The notes beneath the pieces were generated by a model. It saw only the letters and a program-made list of their open reading frames with translations. It was not told the DNA's origin and made no database searches. 64,000 nucleotides of DNA from Nelumbo lutea. Its lineage: Eukaryota; Streptophyta; Magnoliopsida; Proteales; Nelumbonaceae. Both the position numbers and the translations under genes were made by a program. This document shows positions 36,401 through 48,400 of this stretch, one piece after another (positions within the stretch are counted from its first letter, which is position 1; every line of letters begins with the position of its first letter). Location: positions 85,030,270-85,094,269 of the forward strand of contig JAKGHH010000004.1 of assembly GCA_022828595.1 (NCBI GenBank). Direction: 5' to 3'.

Positions 36401-39400
36401 GAATTCGAGTGTGGGTAGTCTTCTAGACCTGTTAATTCTTCATGTGATTGAAAGGCTTCCCAAAGGATTTTGGAGATAATGTTGCCTTAATTGGGTTCAA
36501 AGTTGGAAAGGACTTTAAATGTTAGGTTCTAAGACGGTAATTTGGGTGCAGTTTGATCTTTTGGCTTTTTTCCTCACCTTTATAGGAAGACAATTTTAGG
36601 TGTTTCTCCACAAAAGGGAACTGTATTATTTAGAATACACCTTTTAGACAACCTCTTTTGTGTATAGAAATTGATTTCTGCTGCCAATTTCACCTGAAAC
36701 CAGAAGATATTTTCATTTGATAGGATTAGAGGATGAAATCATTTCAAAAAACTAAGGCCGCATTCGCTTTTCAGTAAGTTACTTAGCTGGGTAAATGCAC
36801 TTCCCTGGGTAAGTGTTTCCTGGGAAACATGTACCCGGGTAAGTACATTTACCCATGTTCTTTTATTTCCCAAGTAAGTAAGGCAATGGCCATTTTAGCC
36901 ACAAAAGTCCATTATTAAAAGGGGAATTTTTGTCCCATCCATGTGTTGGCAACTTTCCCTCCAAATGGGAAAGTTATTTACCCACCTAGGAGATGGGTAT
37001 CACTTACATCACTTACCCAAGTAAGTGATACCCAAGAAAATAAAGTTTCCCTGGTCCCCACATAAATCTGAAAAAAAACATGGTTTCTTGGTCAATGGGA
37101 ACCCAAAATCCCATTGACCAATTTCCCCCCTCTCAAAATCCAAAAAAATAATGCCCCCTAAAAGAAAATTTTGAAGTGAGCTTTTCTGTGAAGCTCTGAC
37201 TAGAAGGGATTTGGAGGTGATTGAGGTTGACTACATTTGGGGTCATTATATTTAGGGTTGTCAACGGGTTGGGTCCAACCCAATGGATCTAGTTCTGGAA
37301 ACTGGAACCGATGGGTCGGTTCTGAGTCCTGATATAGGGTCTCGATTACTACCGGTTTGGAAGCGGTTCCACCTAGTCCTGAACCAATTTAGGCCTGACC
37401 CGATATATATAATTATAATATATTAAATAAATAAGTTTTATATACTACATATATAATATAATATATAGAATATTTAATATATTAAACATAAATATTTATT
37501 TTTAATTTAATATAATCGGGTCTGTCGGGTCAGACCCGACTGTCTCGAGAACCAATTAGTTCGTTTTTGGGTCCGAAAATTACATACCCTATCGGGTCTA
37601 GGTCCGGGTCCGAGTCCTCAACATTTCATGTTGGATCAGTTCCAATTCCAGCTGGTTCCGACCTGTTGCCAGCCCTAATTATATTCCCCTTAGAGTATGG
37701 GTTTCATGTGATATTTGAATAATATAGGCTTTCCAAACCCCAATAGATAAAGATTTCTTTTCCCTTACTTTTTGTTTGAATCAGGCTTGGTCAGGTTTCA
37801 TTCACTTCATGCTTCATGGCCTACTTTTCTTTTAGCAGCCTGTAGCAATCTTGTGCATAGTTTCATTTGTGATTTGTTCTTCATCTTGAAGATCGATTCA
37901 AGTTGCTTGGTGTTTTGTGAAGTCTACAAGGTGCGGCTGAGTTTTTTCTATGTCTCCTGGGTTCTGGGTGTGACGCAGTTGACAGGTACGGCTGCATAGA
38001 GGTTGATTCACAACACAATATTTTTTCTGTCTTCATTGATTGTTATTTGAAGTTATTAGATGTTATTTTTGAAGTGTTTTAAGAAGATGGACTCTTTAAA
38101 AGTTGAAAACAAGCATGTTGCTGAATCTGGACAGGTTCCGGGAGCCTCTGTTAACTCTTTACTGGCTGTGACCATAGTCAAGCTAGATGGAACTAATTAT
38201 TTGGCATGGTCACCACCAGTAAAAATTCATATCTGCAGTAGAGGCAAATGAGTTATATCTCTGGGAGCAAGAAGGCTCCCTTGGAAGATGATCCATCCTA
38301 TGAAAAATGGATGCAAGAAAACTATATTGTAATCAGATGGTTAGTGAACTCAATGCAACCTCAAATTAGTCAACACTATTTGTGAATGAGTTCAGCAAAG
38401 GAAATATGGGGCAGTGTTGCTGAAACCTATTCCTAGAAATTAAATGTAGCCAGAGCATACAAGCTAAGGAGTGATGTGAAAAATTTAAGACAGGGGGAGA
38501 AACCTTTTGCTGTTTATTTCTCAATACTGAAATCTCTATGGCAAGAAATTGACTTGATGGAAACTGTAGCCTAGGAAAGCGCTAATGATGTTGAGACCTA
38601 CAGGAAACTTGTTTAGAGAAGCAGGGTGTTTGAGTTTTTGACAAGGTTGAATCCCGAATATGACATCACAAAGCAAAATACCATATCCAAGGATAGTGTT
38701 TCATTGTCTCAAGCCTTTGCCTTGGTAAATAGTGAAGAAAGCAGGAGATTAGTCCAGGTTCAAGGGGCTAGCCTAAATTATCACTTTGCTAATATGGGGG
38801 TGAAACCTAAGGGAATTACAGGAAATCCAGTTGGCTCAGGGAAGAAAGAAATTATTTGTGAGTACTGTAAGAAACCAAAACACACACAAGACAAGTGTTG
38901 GAAATTGCATACGGAACTTCTTCCTCTTCGTTTTCAAAAGAAGTATAATAATATGAAGGCAAGGAGTGCCAATATTGCTGTTGGTCCAGATATTGACAGA
39001 TGCCTAACTGAAGAGAAGATTGCTAGTGAGCAGTTAACAGCAATGAAGGCAGTGTATGAGAAGTTTGGAAGGATGATCAGTCACCTAGAGGGTGTGGCCT
39101 CTTCTTTCAACCCTCTAGGAAATTCAACATCTTCTGCATTTGCTCATTCAGGTATACGGGCTTCTACTAACTATGCAACTATCGCAAGTGATCGTAGGAT
39201 CCCTTGGATTATTGATTTTGGTGTTTCCGATCATATGACCAGTTTTTCCACCTTGTTTATTTCTTATGATTTGCTTCCTGACCGTGACAAAATTACCCTA
39301 GCCGATGGCTCTCTTGCTCCTATCTCTGGCAAGAGAACTATCAAGGCTACAGACTCTTTCGTACTTTCTTCTGATCTTCATGTACCCAAACTAAATACAA

Positions 39401-42400
39401 ATTTGTTATCTGTAAGTAGCCTAACTAAGTCTTTGAATTGTTGTGTAATCTTTTTTCCTCCCTACTGTGTTTTTCAGAATCTGGAGTCTCAGGAAGTGGT
39501 TGGGAGTGGCCATTAGGCGAATGGAATATATCTGTTGGATACTCCTGGATAGGGCCATGGACAACCTGGGAAAGTTGCATTTGGATCTACATCTTCAGAG
39601 TCTATCAGTCGTGTCATGTTATGTCATTTTTGTTTGGGTCATCTTTCTTTTATTTCATTGAGTCATTTATTCCCATAACTATTTATGGGAATTAGTTTGT
39701 CAAGTCTTCATTATGAGTCGTGTGAGTTGTCAAAACTTTGTAGAAGTAGTTATTCTTTGAGTAATGAAAGATCTTTTCCATTCCATATCGTGCACTCTGA
39801 TGTGTGTGGGCCTTACCACTTACCCTCTATGGGTGGCTACAAATATTTTATCCTGTTCATTGATGATTTTTCACGATATACTTGGATATTTTTGATGAAG
39901 TCCCGTGATGAAGTTCTCAGACTTATAAGGCAATTCCATGAATTTGTTCTAACCCAATTTGATACAAGAATTAAAATTTTCAGATCCGACGATGCAAAAG
40001 AATATTTTGAGAAAAACCTAACATGTTATCTCACTGATTTCGGGGTTATTCACCAAAGCTCTTGTGTTAGGTCTCTAGAATAGAATGGAGTTACTGAGAG
40101 AAAACTGGCATATTGTTGAAGTTGCAAGAAGTATTTTGTTTGCCTCACATGTCCCTACAAGATTTTGGGGTGATGTTGTTTTCACTGCAACCTACCTAAT
40201 CAATCGTATGCCATCTAGGGTGTTGGGGTTTAAGTCTCCTTTCAGTCTTCTTCATCCGGGCAAGGACCTTTTTCCTATTCCACTCCGTGTCTTTGGCTGC
40301 ACTTGTTATGTACATATTCCAAGTATCCAAAGACATAAATTTGAACCAGAAGCCCACAAGTGCATTTTCCTTGGTTATTCCCCCAAACAAAAGGGTTATT
40401 GTCTCAATGGATGTCACCTTTGATTTGCTTTCTTCTTTTTATGATCCTTCTCAAGATAGGCATTGTCCAAAGGGGGAGAATTTGTCACGGTTATTTGCTC
40501 TCCCCCTTCCTGTCCTAGTTGAGTCTTCTTCTAAGCCTCTTCCTCCTTCAAATGAGTCAAGGGAGGATCAATCATCTCATTCTCATTCTAGTGTTCCTAT
40601 TCCTCCTCCATTACCTCATCGTCCTCTTTCTAATCCTAGGTTGTACCAACGGCAAAGAACTAGAAGTGAGCAGATTGTTTCCTCTACCCCACATGAGCCT
40701 CTTGCACTTCTAGTCACAAAAGAGACCAACAAGTACTGATACAGCCCCTTTGGAGCCATCCTTCCCAGACCTTGATGTCCCTATTGCTATCAGGAAAGGT
40801 AAAAGGAAGTGTATTGCACACTCCATTTCCAAACACCTTTCTTTTAGTTTGCTCTCTCCTTCATATTTTGGCTATTTTTCTTTTGTTGCTTCTAACCCAA
40901 TACCCAGGTTTGTGTCAGAAGCTCTTAATATTCTAGAATTGAGGGATGCTATGAGAACAAAAATTGATGCCCTGCATAAGAATGACACTTGGGAAGTGGT
41001 GATTTTCCTGAAGGGAAGGAACCAGTAGGTTGTAAGTGGGTTTTTACCAACAAATATCACGTTGATGGCACCATTAAAAGGTACAAAGCTAGGCTGGTTG
41101 CAAAAGGTTATACACTGACATATAGAATTGACTATCTGGAGACTTTTGCTCTTGTTGCAAAGATGACTTCTGTGAGAGTTCTGCTATCTCTGGCTGCACA
41201 CTCAGATTGGCCACTTTACCAGTTAGATGTAAAGAATGCATTTCTGAATGGAAAGTTACATGAGGAGGTTTATATGTCTCTGCCTCCAGGTATGTATGAA
41301 ACAGATATGGAAGGGAAAGTCTGCAAGCTGAAGAAATCTCTTTATGGACTTAAACAGTCCCCTAGGGCATGGTTTGAAAGGTTTAGGGCTGCCCTTGTTA
41401 ACTTTGGCTATGTACAAACTCAGTCTTATCATACCCTCTTTGTGAAGAGGAGAGGATCTTTGGCAGTATATCTGATAGTGTATGTTGATGATATAGTTGT
41501 GACTGGTAATGATGTATTAGGGATGAATGATCTTAAATATTTCCTTCATATAGAGTTTGAGATCAAAGATCTAGGGGAATTGAGATGTTTTTTTGGCATA
41601 GAAGTTGCTCGATCTAAGGATGGGATTTTTATCTCTCAACGAAATTATGTACTTGACTTACTCATTGAAACAGGGAAGATGGGTGCTAAACCAATTGCTA
41701 CTCCTATTGATACGAGTCATAAACTCTCTGCCTCAGATGGAGTATTGTTGAAAGATAAGGGAAGTATTCTAGAGGCTACTTGGGAACTGCTCTATCTGTG
41801 CATGACTCAGCCAGACATTGCATATGCTGTCAGTTGCATTAATCAGTTCATGCATGCTCCCAGGGATACATGGCAGCAGCAGAACGAATTCTATGTTATT
41901 TGAAGGGTTCTCCTGGAAAGAGAATTCTATTTGCTAAGCATGGTCATATGAAGCTTGAAGCCTACACAGATGCTGATTGGGCTGGAAATATCGATGACAA
42001 AATATCTATGTCCGGGTATTGTAGCTTTGGTGGTAGGTAATATTGTTTCTTGGAGAAGCAAGAAACAATCAGTTGTGGCTAGATCTTCAGTCAAAGCTGA
42101 ATACAGAGCCATGGCTCATGGAGTTTTTGAGTTGTTGTGGCTTTGATCCTTGATGGAGGAACTGGGTATGGAGCATGATAAGCCATTGATGTTATACTGT
42201 GATAATCAGGCTGCCACAATATTGCTCACAATCCAGTGCAACATGACAAAACCAAACATATTGAAGTTGATAGACATTTCATTTGAGAAAGAGTGGCTTC
42301 TGGAGAAGTTTGTCTACCTTTCATCACTTCTGAAAGATAGCTAGCTGATTTCCTTACCAAGGGCATCCCCAAGGCTAAACTTCAGCGTGATATAGGCAAA

Positions 42401-45400
42401 CTTGGCATTATTGACATCTATGCTCAGCTTCAAGGGGAATGTAGAGAAGATGGGCCCAATGGCCATAGACTGTTTGTCTTATTTTGTTTCTTTATGTTCT
42501 TTGCTGTAATGGGCCTCAACTTAGGCCTTTTCTCTTATGTTATGTCTTAATTATCTGCCCAACTAAGGGCCTCTCTGTAAATTACTAAAATTAAGTTAAT
42601 GAAATAGGATTAGGGGTGTAAGAGGAGATTATGTTCAAAAATCTTTCTTTGAACCCTTATTGCCACCATCTTCTTCTTCCTCTCCTCTCCCTGAAACCTG
42701 ATTTCTGCTATTCTTAATCAATTTTCTGTAACATTTTGAACAGTCCTTTCATTTCAAAAGGCTGTTTTCTTCTCTTGCATTTGTGCAGATGCTCGTAGTT
42801 CATTAATGATCTTGGCATTAGCTTTGGAAGATTTCAACCCTTCTAATGTGTTTATTTGGCTAGCTGTTTTGATTGTAGATGGTGGTACATTGTAAAGCCT
42901 TTGGTTGTTGCTGTTTATTCTCCTACTCTTTTGTATATACATGCATTAAAAGCTTATAGGTCCTTGCATTTGGGATAGTATAACATATGAAATCCTGGAT
43001 TTTGGTAACATCTTTTAAAATCCTCCTGCATCTATGTTACATCATTGTGCAATAAAAAATAAAAGAGAAAAACAGAACTGTTTTTAATATCAGCAACAAA
43101 AAACAGAACTGTTTTTGAGCCACGCTCAAATTTAAGTTAACATTGTTCTGTAAATAGCATATTTAAGTTTGCACTCTTCTGGAAGTAGCATATGTAATGT
43201 TGTATGTCCAGAAGATTGCTATGTTTTTCCTTTTACTCCTCTATCATCTTTCTAATTAATTTATTGCTATTTCCATGTTGTATTTTGTCCTAACAGAAAA
43301 GGAACTTAACATCTCTAATCTCATTTATTTTTTTGTGCAGCTATCGCATTAGACGTAGACTTCTATTAACTGGTACACCAATACAGAATAGTCTGCAGGA
43401 GCTGTGGGCCCTGCTTAATTTCCTCCTACCAAGCATTTTTAATTCTGTGGAGAATTTCGAAGAGTGGTTTAATGCACCCTTTGCAGATCGATGTGATGTT
43501 TCTCTTACAGATGAAGAAGAGTTATTGATTATTCGCCGGTTGCATCAGGTGAGTTTTTGTAGCTACCCAAATTCTGTTTTGTGTAACCTTTTTCAGTTCT
43601 CATTTCTCACATGTTATGGGATCTCCAGGTTATAAGACCATTCATACTGAGGAGGAAGAAAGATGAAGTGGAAAAGTTTCTTCCTGGGAAAATACAGGTC
43701 ATACTGAAATGTGATCTGTCAGCGTGGCAGAAAGTATATTATCAACAGGTCACTAATGTGGGCAGAGTTGGTCTTGATACTGGTGAGTTTATTTTTCTTC
43801 CTGGTTTCAGCCATGAATAATTTTTCCCAATTTTAAAAGTGTGGATAATTGTTTGTGTCAACAAGGAAGTTCTTATATGCATCTTATTGGCTAACTAACC
43901 TCTATCCCCTAGGCAAAAGAATAGAAAAATAGAGAAAGAATCTCTGGTTCTGGTTTCATCTGTTCTCATTTTTTTTTTTTGATGAATGAATATAATTTAT
44001 TAAAACAGCAATATGAGGCAATACAGTAGACCCAAGAGGAGGCACGAGTTGTTACCTCTTCTAACAAATATTACATCAAACTAAAGCAGAATTGACCAAA
44101 ATTAACCAGAACTAAAATTACAAAGCAGCCCAAAATAAATGTTCCCTTGAGGCCCCTTGCTTAGCTAACCCATCCGCTAAGGCATTTGCTGATCTTCCCA
44201 CCCAGTGAAAGGTAACATCCATGTCTTTTGTGATCCAGTTGACTTTCCTTAGCATATCCCTATGTCGCCACATGGCTGAAGCTGGTTCTGTCAGCCATCC
44301 AACAACAATCTCAGAGTCCCCTTCAACTACCAAGTGCTGGACTCCTGACTGTTCTGCAATCTGGATACCTTTTACTGCCTCTAATAACTCAGCTCTATTG
44401 GAGTCTCCTATTCCCATGGGGCCTGAAAACAATGCTAATATTTTGCTTTCATTATCTCTCAGCACCCCTCCTATCCAGGAAGGGCCTGGGTTTCTTTGGC
44501 TGCTTCTATCAAAATTCAGCTTTACCCATCCTTCAGGTGGAGGCATCCACACAACAGAATTCCTGTCCTTCCTTGTATGGCTGTTAGCCACCGCTAACCA
44601 GTTTCTCCAAAAATCATCAAAGGAGAACATATAAAATAGGCCCATAGTTCTCAACCAATGAATGGCCCTAGTTAATATACAGTCCTCAACAGCTTGAGTG
44701 CTTCTTTCTTCCTCCTTAAATACCCTTGCATTCCTTTCTTCCCATATTGTCCACAAGGCGGCTGCTCTAATACATCTCCACATTATTTTTCCTTTTCTCG
44801 TAGGCCACACAAAAAATGAAGGATCGAATAGCTGACTTAAATCTGTGGACAGATTCCACCTGCACCCAAACAAAGAAAAAATCCAACTCCAAATAGCACT
44901 AGAAAAGGAACAAGATACAAGTAAGTGAGAGCAGTCCTCACCACTAGCCCTGCAAAGTACACACCAGTTAGGGGACAAACACAAAGAAGGCCTTTTCCTC
45001 TACAAACAGTCCAGGGTATTAATCTTTCTATAAAACACCTCCTAACAGAAAATAATAACTTTAGGTGGAAGCGGTCTAGACCACAAAAAATTCCTCACTT
45101 TTTTCCTGTCACCCTCTTCACAAAAAATTATGATATCATCAACAAACTGTAGGTGGGTTACCCTAATGTTATTCCTTCCTATCTTCCAGCCACTCACTTC
45201 CTCTTCCCTATCTGCCTTAGAGATTAATCTGCTGAAAGCGACTAAGGTGAATAGAAATGGGGAGAGAGGGTCACCTTGTCTAAGGCCTCTACAGGTAGGG
45301 AAAAAATCTTTGACCACCCCATTAACCAAGATTGAGTAATGATAGGAGCTAATACAACCCTTTACCCAGTTGCACCATCTATCTCCAAAGCCACAACACC

Positions 45401-48400
45401 CAAGGACCTCTAATAAAAAGCTCCAATCTGTTAGAATGTTAGAGTGATGTTTGGCTGATAAGAGTTCTTATTAGCCCATTCTTATGTTTAACTTATCTTG
45501 TAACTGGGCTTGTGTTAATGGGCCTGGGCCTAATCCTGTTTAATGATTTAAGTCATCTGGGTGTCCCATCACTAATCAGGGGCATCCTAGTAATTTCTTG
45601 TACCTTGTACCATATTCATCTATAAATAAAGGACTGGTCGACTGGATAGAACAGTTCGACATTCTCTTCAGTTCTGTGGTTCTCTTCTCCTCCTTGCTAC
45701 TTCGAGTATAGCTCTTCAGATTACATGGTATCAGAGCATTAGCTCCTTCCTGGTTTCAGCAGGCGCACTCTTTTCTCTTGCTGTCCTTTCCTCTTCTCTC
45801 TTCCTTTTCTAGGTTGCTGCAGTGAAGACCTAGGAGTGTAAGAGAGTAAAGCAAGTTCGAACCTAGGGTTTCTCTTGGTTGTAGGACTAAAGGGAAGTAA
45901 GACCCAGAAGTAGATGTCCTACTACATTACACCAGCAAGTAGTAGCTATTGGGCTACTAAGAGAGGTATGTATAGGACAGACTTGGTTGAGGGCTGATTC
46001 AGCAGTCCTAGCACTAGCCGAGAGGGGGAGAACTTCCTCTACAGTTGCAGCTTCGTGCTCCAGCAAGACTTGTGCAGAACAAGTGGTAAAGACTTAGCTC
46101 CTTCAACTTCGGTTGTAGTCTTGGTGCATCAGAACAAGTGGTAAAGACTTAGCTCCTTCAACTTCAGTTGCAGTTTCGGTGCATCAGCTTCTACAGTTGC
46201 AGTCTTGGTGCATCAGCAAGACTCTTACAGAACTGCGGCAACCTCAGTTACAGATTTTCTTCAGGTCGGTTATCAGCCCTACTCTTGGACTGAACTGGTT
46301 CAGTTACAGACCTTTACCTTTTACCAGAACTGCGGCAACTTTTGCACCACACAATTGTAGCCTTAAACTTTTACCAACATTGTGAATTGGTTCAGTTACA
46401 GACCTCTACTTGCTACTGTACCCGTACTGTGAACACAGTGACCAATTTGGCCAGTTCTTAACAGAATCACCTATAGTACTGTGAACAACTCTTGGACTGA
46501 AGTCAGGATGTCCTCACTATCCGGTGAAGTTTCCTCTAGAGATAACAGACCTGTTACAAGGTCCTCAAACCTGGAAAACCCTAATCTGCACAGCTTGCAG
46601 ATTACAAGTGTGCTGCTAGATGAGTATAACTTCAAAGAGTGGTCTGTCTCAGCAATGCTGTTCATTACCTCTCGTGACCTCACAGGCTATTTGGATGGAG
46701 ACAAGAAACAACCAGAAATTGGCAGTCTTGAATACACCGTGTGGCGCAAGGAAAATGCCACTGTCATGTCTTGGTTGCTGGCCTCTATGACTCCTAGGGT
46801 GGCTAGAACTGTTCATCATTTCCCCACAGCTGCTAAAATTTGGGAGAAAGTATCTAAGACATATGGCCAGAAAAAGAACAATGCTAGAATCTACAGGCTG
46901 AACCAAGACATTGCAGCCCTAAGGCAAGGAGGTTGCAACACTGGAAGGCCTCTGGGAAGAGCTTGACCACCATTTGATCTTGGATTGGGAAAATGCTAAT
47001 GATAAGGGGAGGCATGATAAGCAGATTGAGGAGGGCAGAGCCTTCAAGTTTCTGGCGGGTCTTGACCTTGTATATGAAGGTATAAGGTCACAGATTCTAG
47101 GGAGAGATGAATTACCTGAACTTCACCATGTCTACTACTTGGTGAGGAATGAAGAAGTAAGGAGAAAGGAGATGCAAGTTGACTTCCAGACACAGTCAAC
47201 AAAACTACCTGGAGAACATTCAGCCTTAGTCTCCACTAAGGGGAATAGATTTTCAGACAAGAAGTCCCTCAAGTGTACACATTGTGGTGGTGAGAAACAC
47301 ACAAAGGAGAAATGTTGGGTCCTGTACCCCCATCTGAAGCCAGCTGCTCTGAGAAAGGACAAAAGGCAACATAAGGGCCACACAGCAAGTGGGAATCTTG
47401 CCACCAACAACAGTAGTGACAACTCACAGAGTATTCAGACAATGTCATCTTCCACCGCAAGGCAGGCTGCCGACTCCTCTGGACCAAGTACTTTGGGCTT
47501 CACAGCTAGTGAGGTAGAGGTTCTCAGTCGGGCATTAGCCCGTCTGAAGAACAATTCTTTAGCTTCCACCTCTCTTGCCAAATCAGGTACAACCTCTGCA
47601 TTTAGTGCATCTAATTCCATTAATTCTACCTCTTGGGTGATTGATTCAGGAGCCACTGACCATATGACACATATGTCCTTCTTATTCTCCACATATCATC
47701 TGTTGTCTGGCCAGGATAAGATGAGAGTAGTCGATGGGTCCCTCTCCACCATCTCTGGAAAGGGGGTGGTTGACCTAAGCAAGGATCTATCTCTTAAATC
47801 AATCCTACATGTTCCTAGTCTTACCTCAAATCTGTTGTCTGTTTCAAAGCTTACAAAAAACTTGAACTGTAGTATAACTTTCTTTCCTTCTCATTGTGTC
47901 TTCCAGGACAGATTGACGAGGAGAACGATTGGGAGTGGTCATGAGTATGGGGGCCTCTACTATTTTGATGAAAATGTCAGCTCAGCCTTGCAAGCTTCTA
48001 CTACTAGTCTGGAAAGTGTGGAGTCAATAGCTAGGTTGCACTTGTGGCATGCTAGGCTAGGTCATTTGCCTTTTTCTTCCTTAGCAATGTTGTTTCCCGA
48101 ATTATGTAGGGGCATTCTGAGTCAAAGTTTAATTTGTGATGTGTGTCAAATGTCAAAACAATGTAGATCAATGTATCCAATTTCTAGTAATGAAATTCAA
48201 GCCCCTTTTGATTTGGTTCATTCTGATGTTTGAGGTCCTTCACCCATTGTTTCCATTGATGGATTCCGTTACTTTATCAATTTTATTGACCATTATTCTC
48301 GATGCACTTGGATTTATCTGTTGAAAGGACGTGAAGAAGTTCCCCGGATAACTAAGATGTTTTGCAAGATGGTTGAAACACAATTTGATAAAAAGATCAA

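Larger units (their letters stand above)
30411..43340 (+). other. giant intron of the CHR12-like gene (12.9 kb)
   Basis: GTATGC donor, TTTGTGCAG acceptor. From 30411 to about 32350 I recognise no gene, element or repeat; it may be original intron. The rest holds LINE-3, LINE-4, two MITEs and Copia-C. About 42750-43340 is again plain AT-rich intron. Confidence 0.85.
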
